DNA of 64,000 bases, from assembly GCF_900113905.1 (NCBI RefSeq), contig NZ_FORC01000001.1, forward strand, positions 1,362,060 through 1,426,059, read 5' to 3'. The notes beneath the pieces were generated by a model. That model saw only the letters and a program-made list of their open reading frames with translations. It was not told where the DNA came from and ran no database searches. The DNA comes from Phytopseudomonas argentinensis (GTDB taxonomy: Bacteria > Pseudomonadota > Gammaproteobacteria > Pseudomonadales > Pseudomonadaceae). Both the position numbers and the translations under genes were made by a program. Shown here piece after piece: positions 55,719 to 64,000 of this stretch; position 1 is the stretch's first letter; each line of letters opens with the position of its first letter.

Positions 55719-56344
55719 AAGCAATCGCCACTGCCGGTGCCCTGTTGCTGACCGGCCTGCTCAGCGCCTGCTCGATCCTGCCCACGGGCGAGGCGCTCGA
55801 CGTGTACCTGCTGCCCAGCAACCTGCCGGTGCGCGCGGCCGAGGCGCCGCGGGAAAGTTGGTCACTGCGGGTCAATCGCCCGCAGAGCAGCCAGCTGCTG
55901 GACAGCCCGCGCATCGCCGTACTGCCGCAAGGCGACCGCATCAGCGCCTACCAGGGCGCACGCTGGAGCGATCGCGCGCCGGCACTGTTTCGCGACCGGC
56001 TGATCGCGGCCTTTCTCGATGACGGTCACGTCGGTGCCGTCAGCAGCGACGACAGCCGCCTGCAGGCCGACCTTGAGCTGAGCAGCGACCTGCGCGCCTT
56101 CCAGAGCGAATACCGCAACGGACGGCCGGAAGTGCACATCCTGCTCGACGCCCGCCTGGTGCAGGCCGGCAACCAGCGCATCCTTGCCAGCCGGCGTTTC
56201 GAGGTTCGGCAGATTGCCGGCGATGCCGCGGTGGCGTCGGTGGTGAAGGCATTCGGCGCAGCCAACGACCAGCTTTCGCGCCAGTTGATGGACTGGGTGG
56301 TGGAGGAAGGCCGGCGTAATGCCCCGGATAGCAGCAAGCCCTGA
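55715..56344 (+). CDS. ABC-type transport auxiliary lipoprotein (PqiC/DUF330-like)
   Basis: A 209-residue lipoprotein with lipobox LLSAC (Cys near residue 19) after a short signal peptide. VYLLPS near residue 30, then RVNRPQSSQLLDSPRIAVLP and the ISAYQGARWSDRAPALFRDRLIAAF block match the PqiC/YmbA family (DUF330). It would tether the MCE system to the outer membrane. It is the last gene of the operon and is followed by a pair of REP-like elements. Confidence 0.9.
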   Translation: MKAIATAGALLLTGLLSACSILPTGEALDVYLLPSNLPVRAAEAPRESWSLRVNRPQSSQLLDSPRIAVLPQGDRISAYQGARWSDRAPALFRDRLIAAFLDDGHVGAVSSDDSRLQADLELSSDLRAFQSEYRNGRPEVHILLDARLVQAGNQRILASRRFEVRQIAGDAAVASVVKAFGAANDQLSRQLMDWVVEEGRRNAPDSSKP

Positions 56345-56390
56345 TTGGCGCCTGTCTTCAGGAGGTGTTAGCAGCCTTCCGCGCCCCAAT

Positions 56391-56432
56391 GTGGGAACGG
56401 CCATGCCCGCGAAAGCTTGCGGGCACGCGCCG
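56391..56432. repeat. REP-like palindrome, copy 1
   Basis: The unit GTGGGAACGGCCATGCCCGCGAA is followed by a short spacer and a GCGGGCA arm. It is the left member of a pair; the core resembles Pseudomonas REP sequences (GTGGGAGCGGGC-type with CCCGCGAA). Confidence 0.75.
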
Positions 56433-56511
56433 TCCGTACAGATGCCCAGCAAGCGCCAAGAACTGCTGACAGCAACCGTGACGGGTGCTAGCCGCCTTAC
56501 AGCGCCCAACT

Positions 56512-56558
56512 GTGGGAGGTCATGCCCGCGAAAAATCACGGGCATGGCCCGTTCCCAC
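56512..56558. repeat. REP-like palindrome, copy 2
   Basis: The sequence starts GTGGGAGGTCATGCCCGCGAA and ends CGGGCATGGCCCGTTCCCAC, making a complete hairpin. Its left flank (GCCGCCTTACAGCGCCCAAC) resembles the left flank of copy 1 (GCAGCCTTCCGCGCCCCAAT), so the two are about 121 bases apart as diverged direct repeats. Confidence 0.8.
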
Positions 56559-56693
56559 AGGGATACGCGGCCAGCTTAAGAACCACTGATAGCCGTCGCC
56601 GACAAGTGAGGCGACTTTTCAGCTACCCGCTACCACATAGCTACGCATTTGCTCGATGGCACCTACGGCCTTGCTCTCGCCTGTATGCCCCAT

Positions 56694-56729
56694 AAAAACG
56701 GCCGGTGTGATCGCTCACACCGGCCGCTT
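56694..56729 (-). terminator. Terminator of clpB
   Basis: On the minus strand GCGGCCGGTGTGAGCG then ATCACACCGGCCG forms a stem, ended by TTTTTAT. It lies just after the clpB stop codon. Confidence 0.88.
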
Positions 56730-56747
56730 GTTTTGCTGCCATCAATG

Positions 56748-59312
56748 TCAGGCAAAGACGATCTCGTCGTTCTCGACCTTGCCGGTCACCGTGCTGCCAG
56801 GGTTGAACTTGCCGGCCAGGATCAGCTGCGCCAGCGGGTTCTCGATCCAGCGCTGGATCGCCCGCTTCAACGGCCGTGCGCCATATACCGGGTCGTAGCC
56901 AACCGCGATCAGCTTGTCCATGGCCTCGTCGGACAGCTCCAGGCTCAGCTCGCGTTCGGCCAGACGCTGCAGCAGGCGCGAAAGCTGAATGCGCGCGATC
57001 CCGGCGATCTGCTCGCGAGCCAGTGGCTCGAATACCACCACTTCGTCGATACGGTTCACGAACTCCGGCCGAAAGTGGTTACCCACCGCATCCATCACCG
57101 CGGCACGCTGCGCCTCTCGGTCACCGACCAGCTCCTGAATCTGCGCTGAGCCCAGGTTGGAGGTCATCACGATCACCGTGTTCTTGAAGTCCACGGTGCG
57201 CCCATGGCTGTCGGTCAGGCGGCCGTCCTCCAGCACTTGCAGCAATACGTTGAACACATCCGGGTGAGCCTTTTCCACCTCATCCATCAGCACCACTGAA
57301 TAAGGCTTACGGCGTACCGCCTCGGTCAGATAACCACCCTCCTCGTAGCCGACGTAACCGGGTGGCGCACCGATCAGCCGGGCCACGGAGTGCTTCTCCA
57401 TGAACTCGGACATGTCGATACGCACAAGGGCGTCTTCAGTGTCGAACAGGAACTCGGCCAGCGCCTTGCACAGCTCGGTCTTGCCCACCCCGGTCGGGCC
57501 GAGGAACAGGAACGAGCCGCTGGGCCGGTTCGGGTCAGCCAGGCCAGCACGCGAACGGCGCACGGCGTTGGCCACCGCCACCACGGCCTCGTCCTGGCCG
57601 ATCACCCGCTGGTGCAGCAGGCCTTCCATCTTCAGCAGTTTGTCGCGCTCGCCTTCGAGCATCTTCGACACCGGAATACCGGTCCACTTGGAAACCACTT
57701 CGGCGATTTCCTCCTCGGTAACCTTGCTGCGCAGCAGCTGGTTTTCCGTGGTGCCGTGTTGGTCGACCATCTGCAGGCTGCGCTCCAGATCGGGAATCAC
57801 CCCGTACTGCAGCTCGGCCATGCGATTGAGATCGCCCTTGCGGCGGGCCGCTTCGAGCTCGGTCTTGGCCTGTTCTATGCGCTGCTGGATCTGCGCCGAG
57901 CCCTGGACTTCGGCTTTTTCCGACTTCCAGATGTCCTCCAGATCGGCGTATTCTTTCTCCAGCTTGGCGATGTCTTCCTGGAGTTTGACGAAGCGTTTCT
58001 TGGCCGCCTCGTCTTCTTCCTTCTTCAGCGCCTGGGCTTCGACCTTGAGCTGGATCAGACGGCGATCGAGACGATCGAGCACCTCGGGCTTGGAGTCGAT
58101 CTCCATGCGGATGCGGCTGGCGGCTTCGTCGATCAGGTCGATGGCCTTGTCCGGCAGCTGGCGGTCGGTGATATAGCGATGGCTGAGTTTGGCCGCGGCG
58201 ATGATCGCACCGTCGGTGATGGCCACCTTGTGGTGCACCTCGTAGCGTTCCTTCAGGCCACGCAGGATGGCGATGGTATCTTCCTCGCTCGGCTCGTCGA
58301 CCAGCACCTTCTGGAAGCGCCGCTCCAGGGCGGCATCCTTCTCGATGAACTGGCGGTATTCGTTCAGGGTGGTGGCGCCCACGCAGTGCAGCTCGCCACG
58401 GGCCAGGGACGGCTTGAGCATGTTGCCGGCGTCCATGGCACCCTCGGCCTTGCCGGCGCCGACCATGGTGTGCAGCTCGTCGATAAACAGGATCACCCGA
58501 CCTTCCTGCTTGGATAGCTCGTTGAGCACAGCCTTGAGGCGCTCCTCGAACTCGCCGCGGAACTTGGCGCCGGCGATCAGCGCGCCCATATCCAGGGACA
58601 GCAGGCGCTTGTCCTTGAGGCCGTCCGGCACCTCGCCGTTGACGATGCGCTGGGCCAGGCCTTCGGCGATCGCGGTCTTGCCCACCCCGGGCTCGCCGAT
58701 CAGCACGGGGTTGTTCTTGGTGCGGCGCTGCAGCACCTGGATCGTGCGGCGGATCTCGTCATCACGGCCGATCACCGGATCGAGCTTGCCCTCTTCGGCG
58801 CGCTTGGTGAGGTCGACGGTGTACTTGTCGAGCGCTTGGCGCGACTCCTCGATATTCGGATCGTTAACCGCATCGCCGCCACGCAGGTTGTTCACCGCGT
58901 TTTCCAGCGCCTTGCGGCTCACGCCCTGGGCGAGCAGCAGTTTGCCGAGCTTGGTGTTCTCGTCCATGGCGGCGAGCAGCACCAGTTCGCTGGAGATGAA
59001 CTGATCACCCTTCTGCTGCGACAGGCGGTCGGCCTGGTTGAGCAGGCGCGCCAGGTCCTGGGACAGGCTGACGTCGCCGGTGGGGTTCTGGATCTTGGGC
59101 AGTTGGTCGAGCTCTTTGCTCAAGGCCTGGCGCAGGCTGTTCACATCGAAGCCCACCTGCATCAGCAGCGGGCGAATGGAACCGCCCTGCTGGTCGAGCA
59201 GCGCCTGCATCAGGTGCAGCGGCTCGATGGCGGAATGGTCGTGGCCGACGGCCAGGGACTGGGCGTCGGAAAGGGCAAGTTGCAACTTGCTGGTCAAACG
59301 GTCGATTCGCAT
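56748..59312 (-). CDS. clpB: ATP-dependent disaggregase
   Basis: An 854-residue Hsp100 protein, full length. The N domain spans residues 1-150. NBD1 has GEPGVGKT (about 204-211) and Walker [14 protein letters not shown]. The coiled-coil middle domain is at about residues 400-530 ([24 protein letters not shown]). NBD2 has GPTGVGKTE (about 602-610) and [14 protein letters not shown]. ClpB dissolves aggregates with DnaK. GAGGAAGGA precedes the ATG, and a sigma-32-type promoter is upstream. It is monocistronic, ending at the hairpin at 56694-56729. Confidence 0.98.
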   Translation of the reverse strand: MRIDRLTSKLQLALSDAQSLAVGHDHSAIEPLHLMQALLDQQGGSIRPLLMQVGFDVNSLRQALSKELDQLPKIQNPTGDVSLSQDLARLLNQADRLSQQKGDQFISSELVLLAAMDENTKLGKLLLAQGVSRKALENAVNNLRGGDAVNDPNIEESRQALDKYTVDLTKRAEEGKLDPVIGRDDEIRRTIQVLQRRTKNNPVLIGEPGVGKTAIAEGLAQRIVNGEVPDGLKDKRLLSLDMGALIAGAKFRGEFEERLKAVLNELSKQEGRVILFIDELHTMVGAGKAEGAMDAGNMLKPSLARGELHCVGATTLNEYRQFIEKDAALERRFQKVLVDEPSEEDTIAILRGLKERYEVHHKVAITDGAIIAAAKLSHRYITDRQLPDKAIDLIDEAASRIRMEIDSKPEVLDRLDRRLIQLKVEAQALKKEEDEAAKKRFVKLQEDIAKLEKEYADLEDIWKSEKAEVQGSAQIQQRIEQAKTELEAARRKGDLNRMAELQYGVIPDLERSLQMVDQHGTTENQLLRSKVTEEEIAEVVSKWTGIPVSKMLEGERDKLLKMEGLLHQRVIGQDEAVVAVANAVRRSRAGLADPNRPSGSFLFLGPTGVGKTELCKALAEFLFDTEDALVRIDMSEFMEKHSVARLIGAPPGYVGYEEGGYLTEAVRRKPYSVVLMDEVEKAHPDVFNVLLQVLEDGRLTDSHGRTVDFKNTVIVMTSNLGSAQIQELVGDREAQRAAVMDAVGNHFRPEFVNRIDEVVVFEPLAREQIAGIARIQLSRLLQRLAERELSLELSDEAMDKLIAVGYDPVYGARPLKRAIQRWIENPLAQLILAGKFNPGSTVTGKVENDEIVFA

Positions 59313-59386
59313 GGCGTCATCCTTCCTCTTGGAGGCAGGCCGGCGCGATGGATGCGCCTAACTGAAGAACCTGCCGAGATGCAGCA

Positions 59387-59415
59387 TAGATGAGGCCGAT
59401 TGTGCGGGTTTCAAG
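59387..59415 (-). promoter_or_regulatory. Sigma-32 (RpoH) type promoter of clpB
   Basis: On the minus strand CTTGAAA and CCTCATCTA are 13 bases apart. The -10 differs from the consensus CCCCATNTA at one base. The predicted start site is about 70 bases before the clpB ATG. Confidence 0.8.
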
Positions 59416-59578
59416 CGGGGGCGGTTTGACGGGGGTCAGGCGCGCGGTTCGCATCCAAGCGCGTGAGCCGCTTGATCGGTAGCAGCGTCGCCCCGGCGCA
59501 AAGCTCCTGTGGCCATGACACAAGAGCGAGCCGATCATTCACGGCGCACGCCGCCCCCTTAACCAAGACGGCTAGATC

Positions 59579-60319
59579 TCAGCGATCGGCCAGCCAGATA
59601 AGCGAAGCGAAGCGGCCGGTCTGGGCCGCACGACGGTAGGAGTAGAACCGCGAGTCGCTGAAGGTGCAGAAGCCGCCGCCATATACCGCGTTGACACCGC
59701 GCGCAGCCAGGCGAATGCGCGCCAGCTGATAGATATCGGCCATGAAGCGCCCGGCATTCTGGCTCGGCATGAAAGCGCCCGCGGCCTGGGCATGCTGGCT
59801 GACAAAGGCCTCACGCACCTCGGCGCCAACCTCGAAGGCCTGGGGGCCGATGGCCGGGCCCAGCCAGACGAGCGTGTTGTCCGCCTCGATAGCCAGTGCA
59901 TCCAGTGTGGCTTCCAACACCCCATTGGCCAGGCCGCGCCAGCCGGCGTGGGCTGCCGCCACACGGCTGCCGGCGCGGTCGCAGAACAACACCGGCAGGC
60001 AGTCGGCGGTCATCACCGTGGCGGCGATGCCGGGTGTCGCCGTCCAGCTGGCGTCGGCTTCGACCACCGTTTCCGGGTCGGCATGGGCAACGGCAATACC
60101 ATGCACCTGCTGCAGCCAGGCCGGCCGACAGCCGAGCTGGCTGAGCAAACGCTGGCGATTCTTGGCCACCGCTGCCGGGTAATCCTCGACATGGGCGGCC
60201 AGGTTGAGGCTGTCATAGGGCGCCAGGCTCACACCACCAGCCCGGGTGGTCACGCAGGTGCGCACCCACTCGGGCGCCGGCCAGTGCGGCGTCAGCCAGT
60301 CATGGGCCTTGTCACTCAT
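59579..60319 (-). CDS. pgeF: Purine nucleoside phosphorylase / laccase-domain protein (YfiH)
   Basis: A 246-residue protein of the YfiH/PgeF family. It has the QVHG motif (WLQQVHGIAVAHAD, about residue 69), DCLPVLFCDRAGSRVAAAHAGWRGLANGVL (about 110-140) with the zinc-binding Cys and His residues, and the C-terminal FYSYRR. Family members act on purine nucleosides, or edit peptidoglycan precursors as peptidoglycan-editing factor. The ATG overlaps the rluD stop (ATGA), and the frame is open 25 codons further only inside rluD. The order rluD-pgeF-clpB is standard in Pseudomonas. Confidence 0.92.
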   Translation of the reverse strand: MSDKAHDWLTPHWPAPEWVRTCVTTRAGGVSLAPYDSLNLAAHVEDYPAAVAKNRQRLLSQLGCRPAWLQQVHGIAVAHADPETVVEADASWTATPGIAATVMTADCLPVLFCDRAGSRVAAAHAGWRGLANGVLEATLDALAIEADNTLVWLGPAIGPQAFEVGAEVREAFVSQHAQAAGAFMPSQNAGRFMADIYQLARIRLAARGVNAVYGGGFCTFSDSRFYSYRRAAQTGRFASLIWLADR

Positions 60320-61290
60320 CCGATGAACGCCTCGCGATCCTGGCGCAGCAGGGTCAGCAACCAGACGAAGTCGTCCGGCAACGGCGACTGCCATTTCATG
60401 CGCTCACCGGTGATCGGGTGGTCCAGCTCCAGGAAACGCGCATGCAGGGCCTGGCGCGGGAATTCCTTCAGGCTCTGCACCATGGTCTGGCTGGCAGCCG
60501 GCGGGATGCGGAAGCGGCCGGCATAAACCGGGTCGCCCACCAGGGGAAAGCCGATATGGCTCATATGCACACGAATCTGGTGGGTACGGCCAGTTTCCAG
60601 CTTGACCCGGGCATGGGTGTGCGAGCGGAAGCGCTCAAGCACGCGGTAGTGGCTGACCGCCGGCTTGCCGCCATCGGTCACCGCCATGCGCTGGCGTTGG
60701 GACGAGCTGCGGCCAATCGGTGCGTTGATCTTGCCGCCCGAGGTGATCACGCCAATCACGATGCACTCGTAGATGCGGCTGACGGTACGCTTCTGCAGTT
60801 GATCGACCAGGCGGGTCTGCGCCTCGATGGTCTTGGCGACCACCATCAGGCCGGTGGTGTCCTTGTCCAGGCGGTGCACGATGCCCGCGCGCGGCACGTT
60901 GACGATGTCCGGCACGTGGTGCAGCAGGGCATTGAGCAGGGTGCCGTCGGCATGCCCGGCAGCCGGGTGCACGACCAGGCCGGCAGGCTTGTCGATCACC
61001 AGGATCTGCTCGTCCTCGTAGACGATATCGAGCTCGATGTCTTGGGCGATCCACTCGCCCTGGGCTTCCTGCTCGGCGGACAGCGCCAGCACGGCGCCGC
61101 TGTGGACGATATCGCGCGGACGCAGCACCTGGCCGTCGACGGTCAGGTTGCCCTCCTTGATCCAGCCGGAAAGACGCGAGCGCGAGTGCTCGGCGAACAG
61201 CTGGGCGGCGACTTGGTCGAGGCGCTGACCGCCCAGATCGGCGGGGACCTCGGCGGTTAACTCAATGGCCTGCTTATTAATAGATGACAT
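60316..61290 (-). CDS. rluD: 23S rRNA pseudouridine synthase D
   Basis: A 324-residue RluD. An S4 RNA-binding domain ([26 protein letters not shown], residues about 22-50) precedes the RluA-family catalytic domain. The catalytic aspartate is in [19 protein letters not shown] (about residue 145). [22 protein letters not shown] follows. RluD makes pseudouridines 1911, 1915 and 1917 in helix 69. ATG 61290 is chosen from family N-termini; ATG 61311 in frame would add seven residues (MPPPLPS). It is divergent from bamD. Confidence 0.95.
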   Translation of the reverse strand: MSSINKQAIELTAEVPADLGGQRLDQVAAQLFAEHSRSRLSGWIKEGNLTVDGQVLRPRDIVHSGAVLALSAEQEAQGEWIAQDIELDIVYEDEQILVIDKPAGLVVHPAAGHADGTLLNALLHHVPDIVNVPRAGIVHRLDKDTTGLMVVAKTIEAQTRLVDQLQKRTVSRIYECIVIGVITSGGKINAPIGRSSSQRQRMAVTDGGKPAVSHYRVLERFRSHTHARVKLETGRTHQIRVHMSHIGFPLVGDPVYAGRFRIPPAASQTMVQSLKEFPRQALHARFLELDHPITGERMKWQSPLPDDFVWLLTLLRQDREAFIG

Positions 61291-61437
61291 GCTCGGCAAC
61301 GGCGGGGGCATAGCCTTTGGTTTCGGCTACACGCTTGTGGTTAAATACGGCGTCTTTGCCCCAGGGGTACCGGGGGCGCTCATCATAACAGGACGGCCCT
61401 GCCCAAGACAGCCGCCGTCCCAGGGACGCAAGCCGCC

Positions 61438-62430
61438 ATGCAAGTGAAACACCTGCTGCTGATCGCCATCCTCGCCCTCACCGCCGCCTGTTCGTCCAAG
61501 GAAGTCCTGGACGAAAACCTCAGCGAGGCAGAACTTTACCAGCAGGCTCAGCAAGACCTGGACAACGGCAGCTACACCAGCGCTGTGACCAAGCTCAAGG
61601 CCCTGGAATCGCGCTATCCCTTCGGTCGCTACGCCGAGCAGGCGCAGCTCGAGCTGATCTACGCCAACTACAAGAATGCCGAGCCGGAAGCCGCACGTTC
61701 GGCTGCCGAGCGCTTCATTCGCCTGCACCCGCAGCACCCGAACGTCGACTACGCCTATTACCTCAAGGGCCTGGCTTCGTTCGATCAGGATCGCGGCATC
61801 GTCGCCCGCTTCCTGCCGCTGGACATGACCAAGCGTGACCCGGGCGCCGCGCGCGACTCCTACAACGAGTTCGCTCAGCTCACTAATCGCTACCCGAACA
61901 GCCGCTACGCCCCGGATGCCAAGCAGCGCATGATTTACCTGCGCAACCTGCTGGCTGCCTACGAAGTCCACGTGGCCCACTATTACCTGACCCGCCACGC
62001 CTATGTCGCCGCCGCCAACCGCGGCCGCTATGTGGTGGAGAACTTCCAGGAAACCCCAGCGGTCGGTGACGGCCTGGCGGTAATGGTCGAAGCCTACCAG
62101 CGCCTGACCCTGGACGACCTGGCCGCTACCAGCCTGGAAACCTTGAAGCTCAACTACCCGGGTCATCCGAGCCTGGAGAACGGCGAGTTCGTGCCGCGCG
62201 AGGAAGCCGCTGATGAGCGCTCATGGCTGGCCAAGGCCACCCTGGGCCTGATCGAAGGCGACGCGCCGCCACCGCCGAGCCAGACCCAGGCCAGCCAGGA
62301 CGTGCAGCGCCAGTATCAGGAAGCGGTCGACCAGATGCCGGCGGAGCTGAAGTCTTCCGAACAGGGCGAGGCGCAACAGGCGCCCAAGCGCTCGTGGTTC
62401 AGCTACATGACCTTCGGCCTGTTCGACTGA
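61438..62430 (+). CDS. bamD: Outer-membrane assembly lipoprotein BamD (ComL)
   Basis: A 330-residue lipoprotein. The lipobox is LTAACSS (Cys near residue 18). Five TPR-type repeats follow ([45 protein letters not shown] at about residues 34-78 is the first pair). BamD is essential for beta-barrel insertion together with BamA. The C-terminal 70 residues (Gln/Ala/Pro-rich, ending FMTFGLFD-like YMTFGLFD) are longer than in E. coli, as is usual in pseudomonads. A hairpin terminator follows at 62454. Confidence 0.96.
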   Translation: MQVKHLLLIAILALTAACSSKEVLDENLSEAELYQQAQQDLDNGSYTSAVTKLKALESRYPFGRYAEQAQLELIYANYKNAEPEAARSAAERFIRLHPQHPNVDYAYYLKGLASFDQDRGIVARFLPLDMTKRDPGAARDSYNEFAQLTNRYPNSRYAPDAKQRMIYLRNLLAAYEVHVAHYYLTRHAYVAAANRGRYVVENFQETPAVGDGLAVMVEAYQRLTLDDLAATSLETLKLNYPGHPSLENGEFVPREEAADERSWLAKATLGLIEGDAPPPPSQTQASQDVQRQYQEAVDQMPAELKSSEQGEAQQAPKRSWFSYMTFGLFD

Positions 62431-62453
62431 GCCTGGTCTCCAGCTGCCTGCCA

Positions 62454-62487
62454 ACGATGCCAGTCAAACGACTGGCATCGTGCTTTT
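62454..62487 (+). terminator. Terminator of bamD
   Basis: A 12-bp perfect stem ACGATGCCAGTC / GACTGGCATCGT with an AAAC loop, then GCTTTT. It lies 24 bases after the bamD stop. Confidence 0.87.
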
Positions 62488-62575
62488 GAACCCTTGCAAA
62501 AACGCTGATCGGGTAACTGTCCGCCCAGGGCCTCGTTAGCTACACTGCCCCATCACTCGACACGAAGAGAGCGCC

Positions 62576-62821
62576 ATGGGTCTGTTCCGCCTGCTGTTCT
62601 GGATAGCCATCATCTTTGCCGCCATATGGCTATGGCGGCGCTATGTCGGCGCCACACGCCAGCGCCAGAAGGCAGCACCACCTGCGGACAACCCGGCGCC
62701 CATGGTGCGCTGCGCCCACTGCGGCGTGCACACGCCCCAGCAACACGCCGTGCAACTGGCGCAGCGCTGGTACTGCAGCCAGGCCCACCTGGAACAAGGC
62801 CCCAAGCCCGGTGCCCAATAG
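62576..62821 (+). CDS. PP0621-family small membrane protein with zinc-type Cys motif
   Basis: An 81-residue protein. One N-terminal membrane helix (residues 3-20, LFRLLFWIAIIFAAIWLW) is followed by a basic linker and a CAHC motif (residues 46-49) plus a later WYCSQAH, a likely zinc ribbon or DUF4124-like cluster. It resembles the small PP0621-type protein I recall between comL/bamD and pilS in Pseudomonas. The last 11 bases overlap the predicted start of pilS, so the two genes are translationally coupled. The function is not known. Confidence 0.8.
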   Translation: MGLFRLLFWIAIIFAAIWLWRRYVGATRQRQKAAPPADNPAPMVRCAHCGVHTPQQHAVQLAQRWYCSQAHLEQGPKPGAQ

Positions 62822-64000
62822 CGCCCTCGCTGTACGCGGCCCACAAGGGCATCGTATCCTCAGGCTGTACCATCTCTATCGCCTGGTCATTGGCGTGGTG
62901 CTGGTGCTGCTGGTGTCCGCCAACCTGGATTCGGAGCTGCTGGAGCTGGCCCACGCGTCGCTGTTTCGGGGCGCCAGCTGGGTCTACCTGATCCTCAATA
63001 TCCTGATCGCGCTGATCATTCACACGCCAAATCGCCTGGTGCCGGTCTTTACCGTGGCGCTGGGCGACGTGATGCTGCTCTCGGCGTTGTTCTACGCTGG
63101 CGGCGGCACACCAAGCGGTATCGGCAACCTGCTGATCGTCTCCGTGGCAATCGCCAACATCCTGTTGCGCGGGCGCTTCGGTGTGTTGATCGCCGCTGCC
63201 GCGGCGATCGGCATGATCTACCTGACCTTCTACCTGAGCCTCAACCACCCCCAGGCCAGCAGTCAGTACGTGCAGGTCGGTGCACTGGGCGCGCTGTGCT
63301 TCGCTGCGGCGTTGTTCGTACAGGGGCTGACCCGGCGCCTGCAGGTCAGCGAGAGCCTGGCCGAACAGCGGGCTGCCGATGTGGCGGACCTGGAAACCCT
63401 GAACAACCTGATTCTGCAGCGCATGCGCACCGGCATTCTGGTGGTGGACGAACAACGCCGCGTGCTGCTGGCCAACCAGTCGGCACTCGGCTTGCTGGGC
63501 CAGCGAAACCTGGCCGGCAAGATTCTCGATCCGCACTGCACCGAGCTGGTCAAGCGCCTGCAGCAGTGGCAGGAAAACAGCAGCCTGCGCCCGGCCAGCC
63601 TGCAGACACTCAGCGACGGCCCGACCCTGCAGCCCAGCTTTATCCCCCTGCAGCGCGGCGGCCAGCGGCATATCCTGATCCTGCTCGATGACATCTCGCA
63701 GATCGCCCAGCAGGCCCAGCAACTCAAGCTAGTCGCCCTCGGCCGGCTGACGGCCGGCATCGCCCACGAGATTCGCAACCCGCTGGGCGCCATCAGCCAC
63801 GCCGCGCAATTGCTGCAGGAGTCCGAAGACCTGCAGGGGCCAGATCTGCGCCTGGCGCAGATCATCCAGGATCACTCGCGGCGCATGAACCTGATCATCG
63901 AGAACGTCCTGCAGCTGTCACGCCGGCGTCAGGCGGAGCCGCAATTGCTGGATCTGAAATACTGGCTGCACCGCTTCGCCGCCGAATTTCGCAGCACCGC
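62811..64000 (+). CDS. pilS: Sensor histidine kinase PilS, N-terminal part (cut by window edge)
   Basis: About 396 residues are inside the window. QGHRILRLYHLYRLVIGVVLVLL opens a six-helix membrane sensor region (residues about 15-170) with the FYAGGGTPSGIGNLL motif. A PAS-like segment follows (LETLNNLILQRMRTGILVVDEQ, about 190-225), then the phospho-acceptor His in GRLTAGIAHEIRNPLGAISHAAQLL (about residue 320). The ATPase domain is beyond the edge. PilS with PilR controls pilA from the sigma-54 promoter seen at 33286-33301. The start is GTG 62811, inside the end of the preceding gene; no strong ribosome-binding site is visible. pilR should follow. Confidence 0.93.
   Translation, partial: MPNSALAVRGPQGHRILRLYHLYRLVIGVVLVLLVSANLDSELLELAHASLFRGASWVYLILNILIALIIHTPNRLVPVFTVALGDVMLLSALFYAGGGTPSGIGNLLIVSVAIANILLRGRFGVLIAAAAAIGMIYLTFYLSLNHPQASSQYVQVGALGALCFAAALFVQGLTRRLQVSESLAEQRAADVADLETLNNLILQRMRTGILVVDEQRRVLLANQSALGLLGQRNLAGKILDPHCTELVKRLQQWQENSSLRPASLQTLSDGPTLQPSFIPLQRGGQRHILILLDDISQIAQQAQQLKLVALGRLTAGIAHEIRNPLGAISHAAQLLQESEDLQGPDLRLAQIIQDHSRRMNLIIENVLQLSRRRQAEPQLLDLKYWLHRFAAEFRST

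Overview
The window is a chromosomal segment of a high-GC gammaproteobacterium, almost certainly a Pseudomonas. The gene neighbourhoods topB/xseB-ispA-dxs-btuF-ribA, pilA/pilBCD-coaE-yacG, and clpB-pgeF-rluD-bamD-small protein-pilS are those I recall from Pseudomonas genomes. Protein lengths also fit: PilB 566 aa and RibA 205 aa. No integrase, transposase, prophage or CRISPR array was seen.

Layout. (1) 1-6.6 kb is a sugar-acid (aldonate) catabolic locus. A minus-strand operon encodes an MFS permease, an SDR dehydrogenase and the first residues of an FAH-type hydrolase, next to a LysR regulator. Divergent genes encode a XylX-like 2-keto-3-deoxypentonate dehydratase and an IlvD/Edd-type aldonate dehydratase. 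Two nearly identical 21-bp palindromes flank the regulator gene. (2) 6.7-9.6 kb holds an amino-acid permease and an M24/MetAP-like protein that has lost most metal ligands. (3) 9.7-20.2 kb is housekeeping: topB, xseB, ispA, dxs, an AI-2E-family permease, btuF, ribA, a DUF192 protein and prfC. (4) 20.3-22.7 kb is the membrane PQQ glucose dehydrogenase gcd.

(5) 23-33.2 kb is an AT-richer glycan island. Five plus-strand genes (nucleotide-sugar dehydrogenase, three glycosyltransferases, a methyltransferase) converge on four minus-strand genes (Wzx-like flippase, an unrecognised 104-aa protein, a DPM-like GT2, and a TMTC/TfpW-like GT-C enzyme with a repeat tail). The GT-C gene lies directly behind pilA, which suggests a pilin-glycosylation module. 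(6) 33.5-40.3 kb is pilBCD, coaE, yacG, a MOSC protein and ndh, followed by an Asn-Pro-Lys tRNA operon with a clear promoter and terminator.

(7) 41-56.3 kb has DUF1631 and PilZ proteins, fdhD with an FdhF/YdeP-like oxidoreductase, a TorF-like porin, a glycine-zipper protein, a thioesterase, an iron-type alcohol dehydrogenase lacking one metal ligand, a coiled-coil protein, an HPF-like protein, a nitroreductase and a four-gene MCE lipid-transport operon. (8) 56.4-64 kb has a REP-like pair, clpB with a sigma-32-type promoter, pgeF, rluD, bamD, a small zinc-type protein and the start of pilS. PilS is the sensor of the system that drives the sigma-54 promoter seen here upstream of pilA.

All assignments come from reading the sequence and from remembered family features. 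No database search was run.
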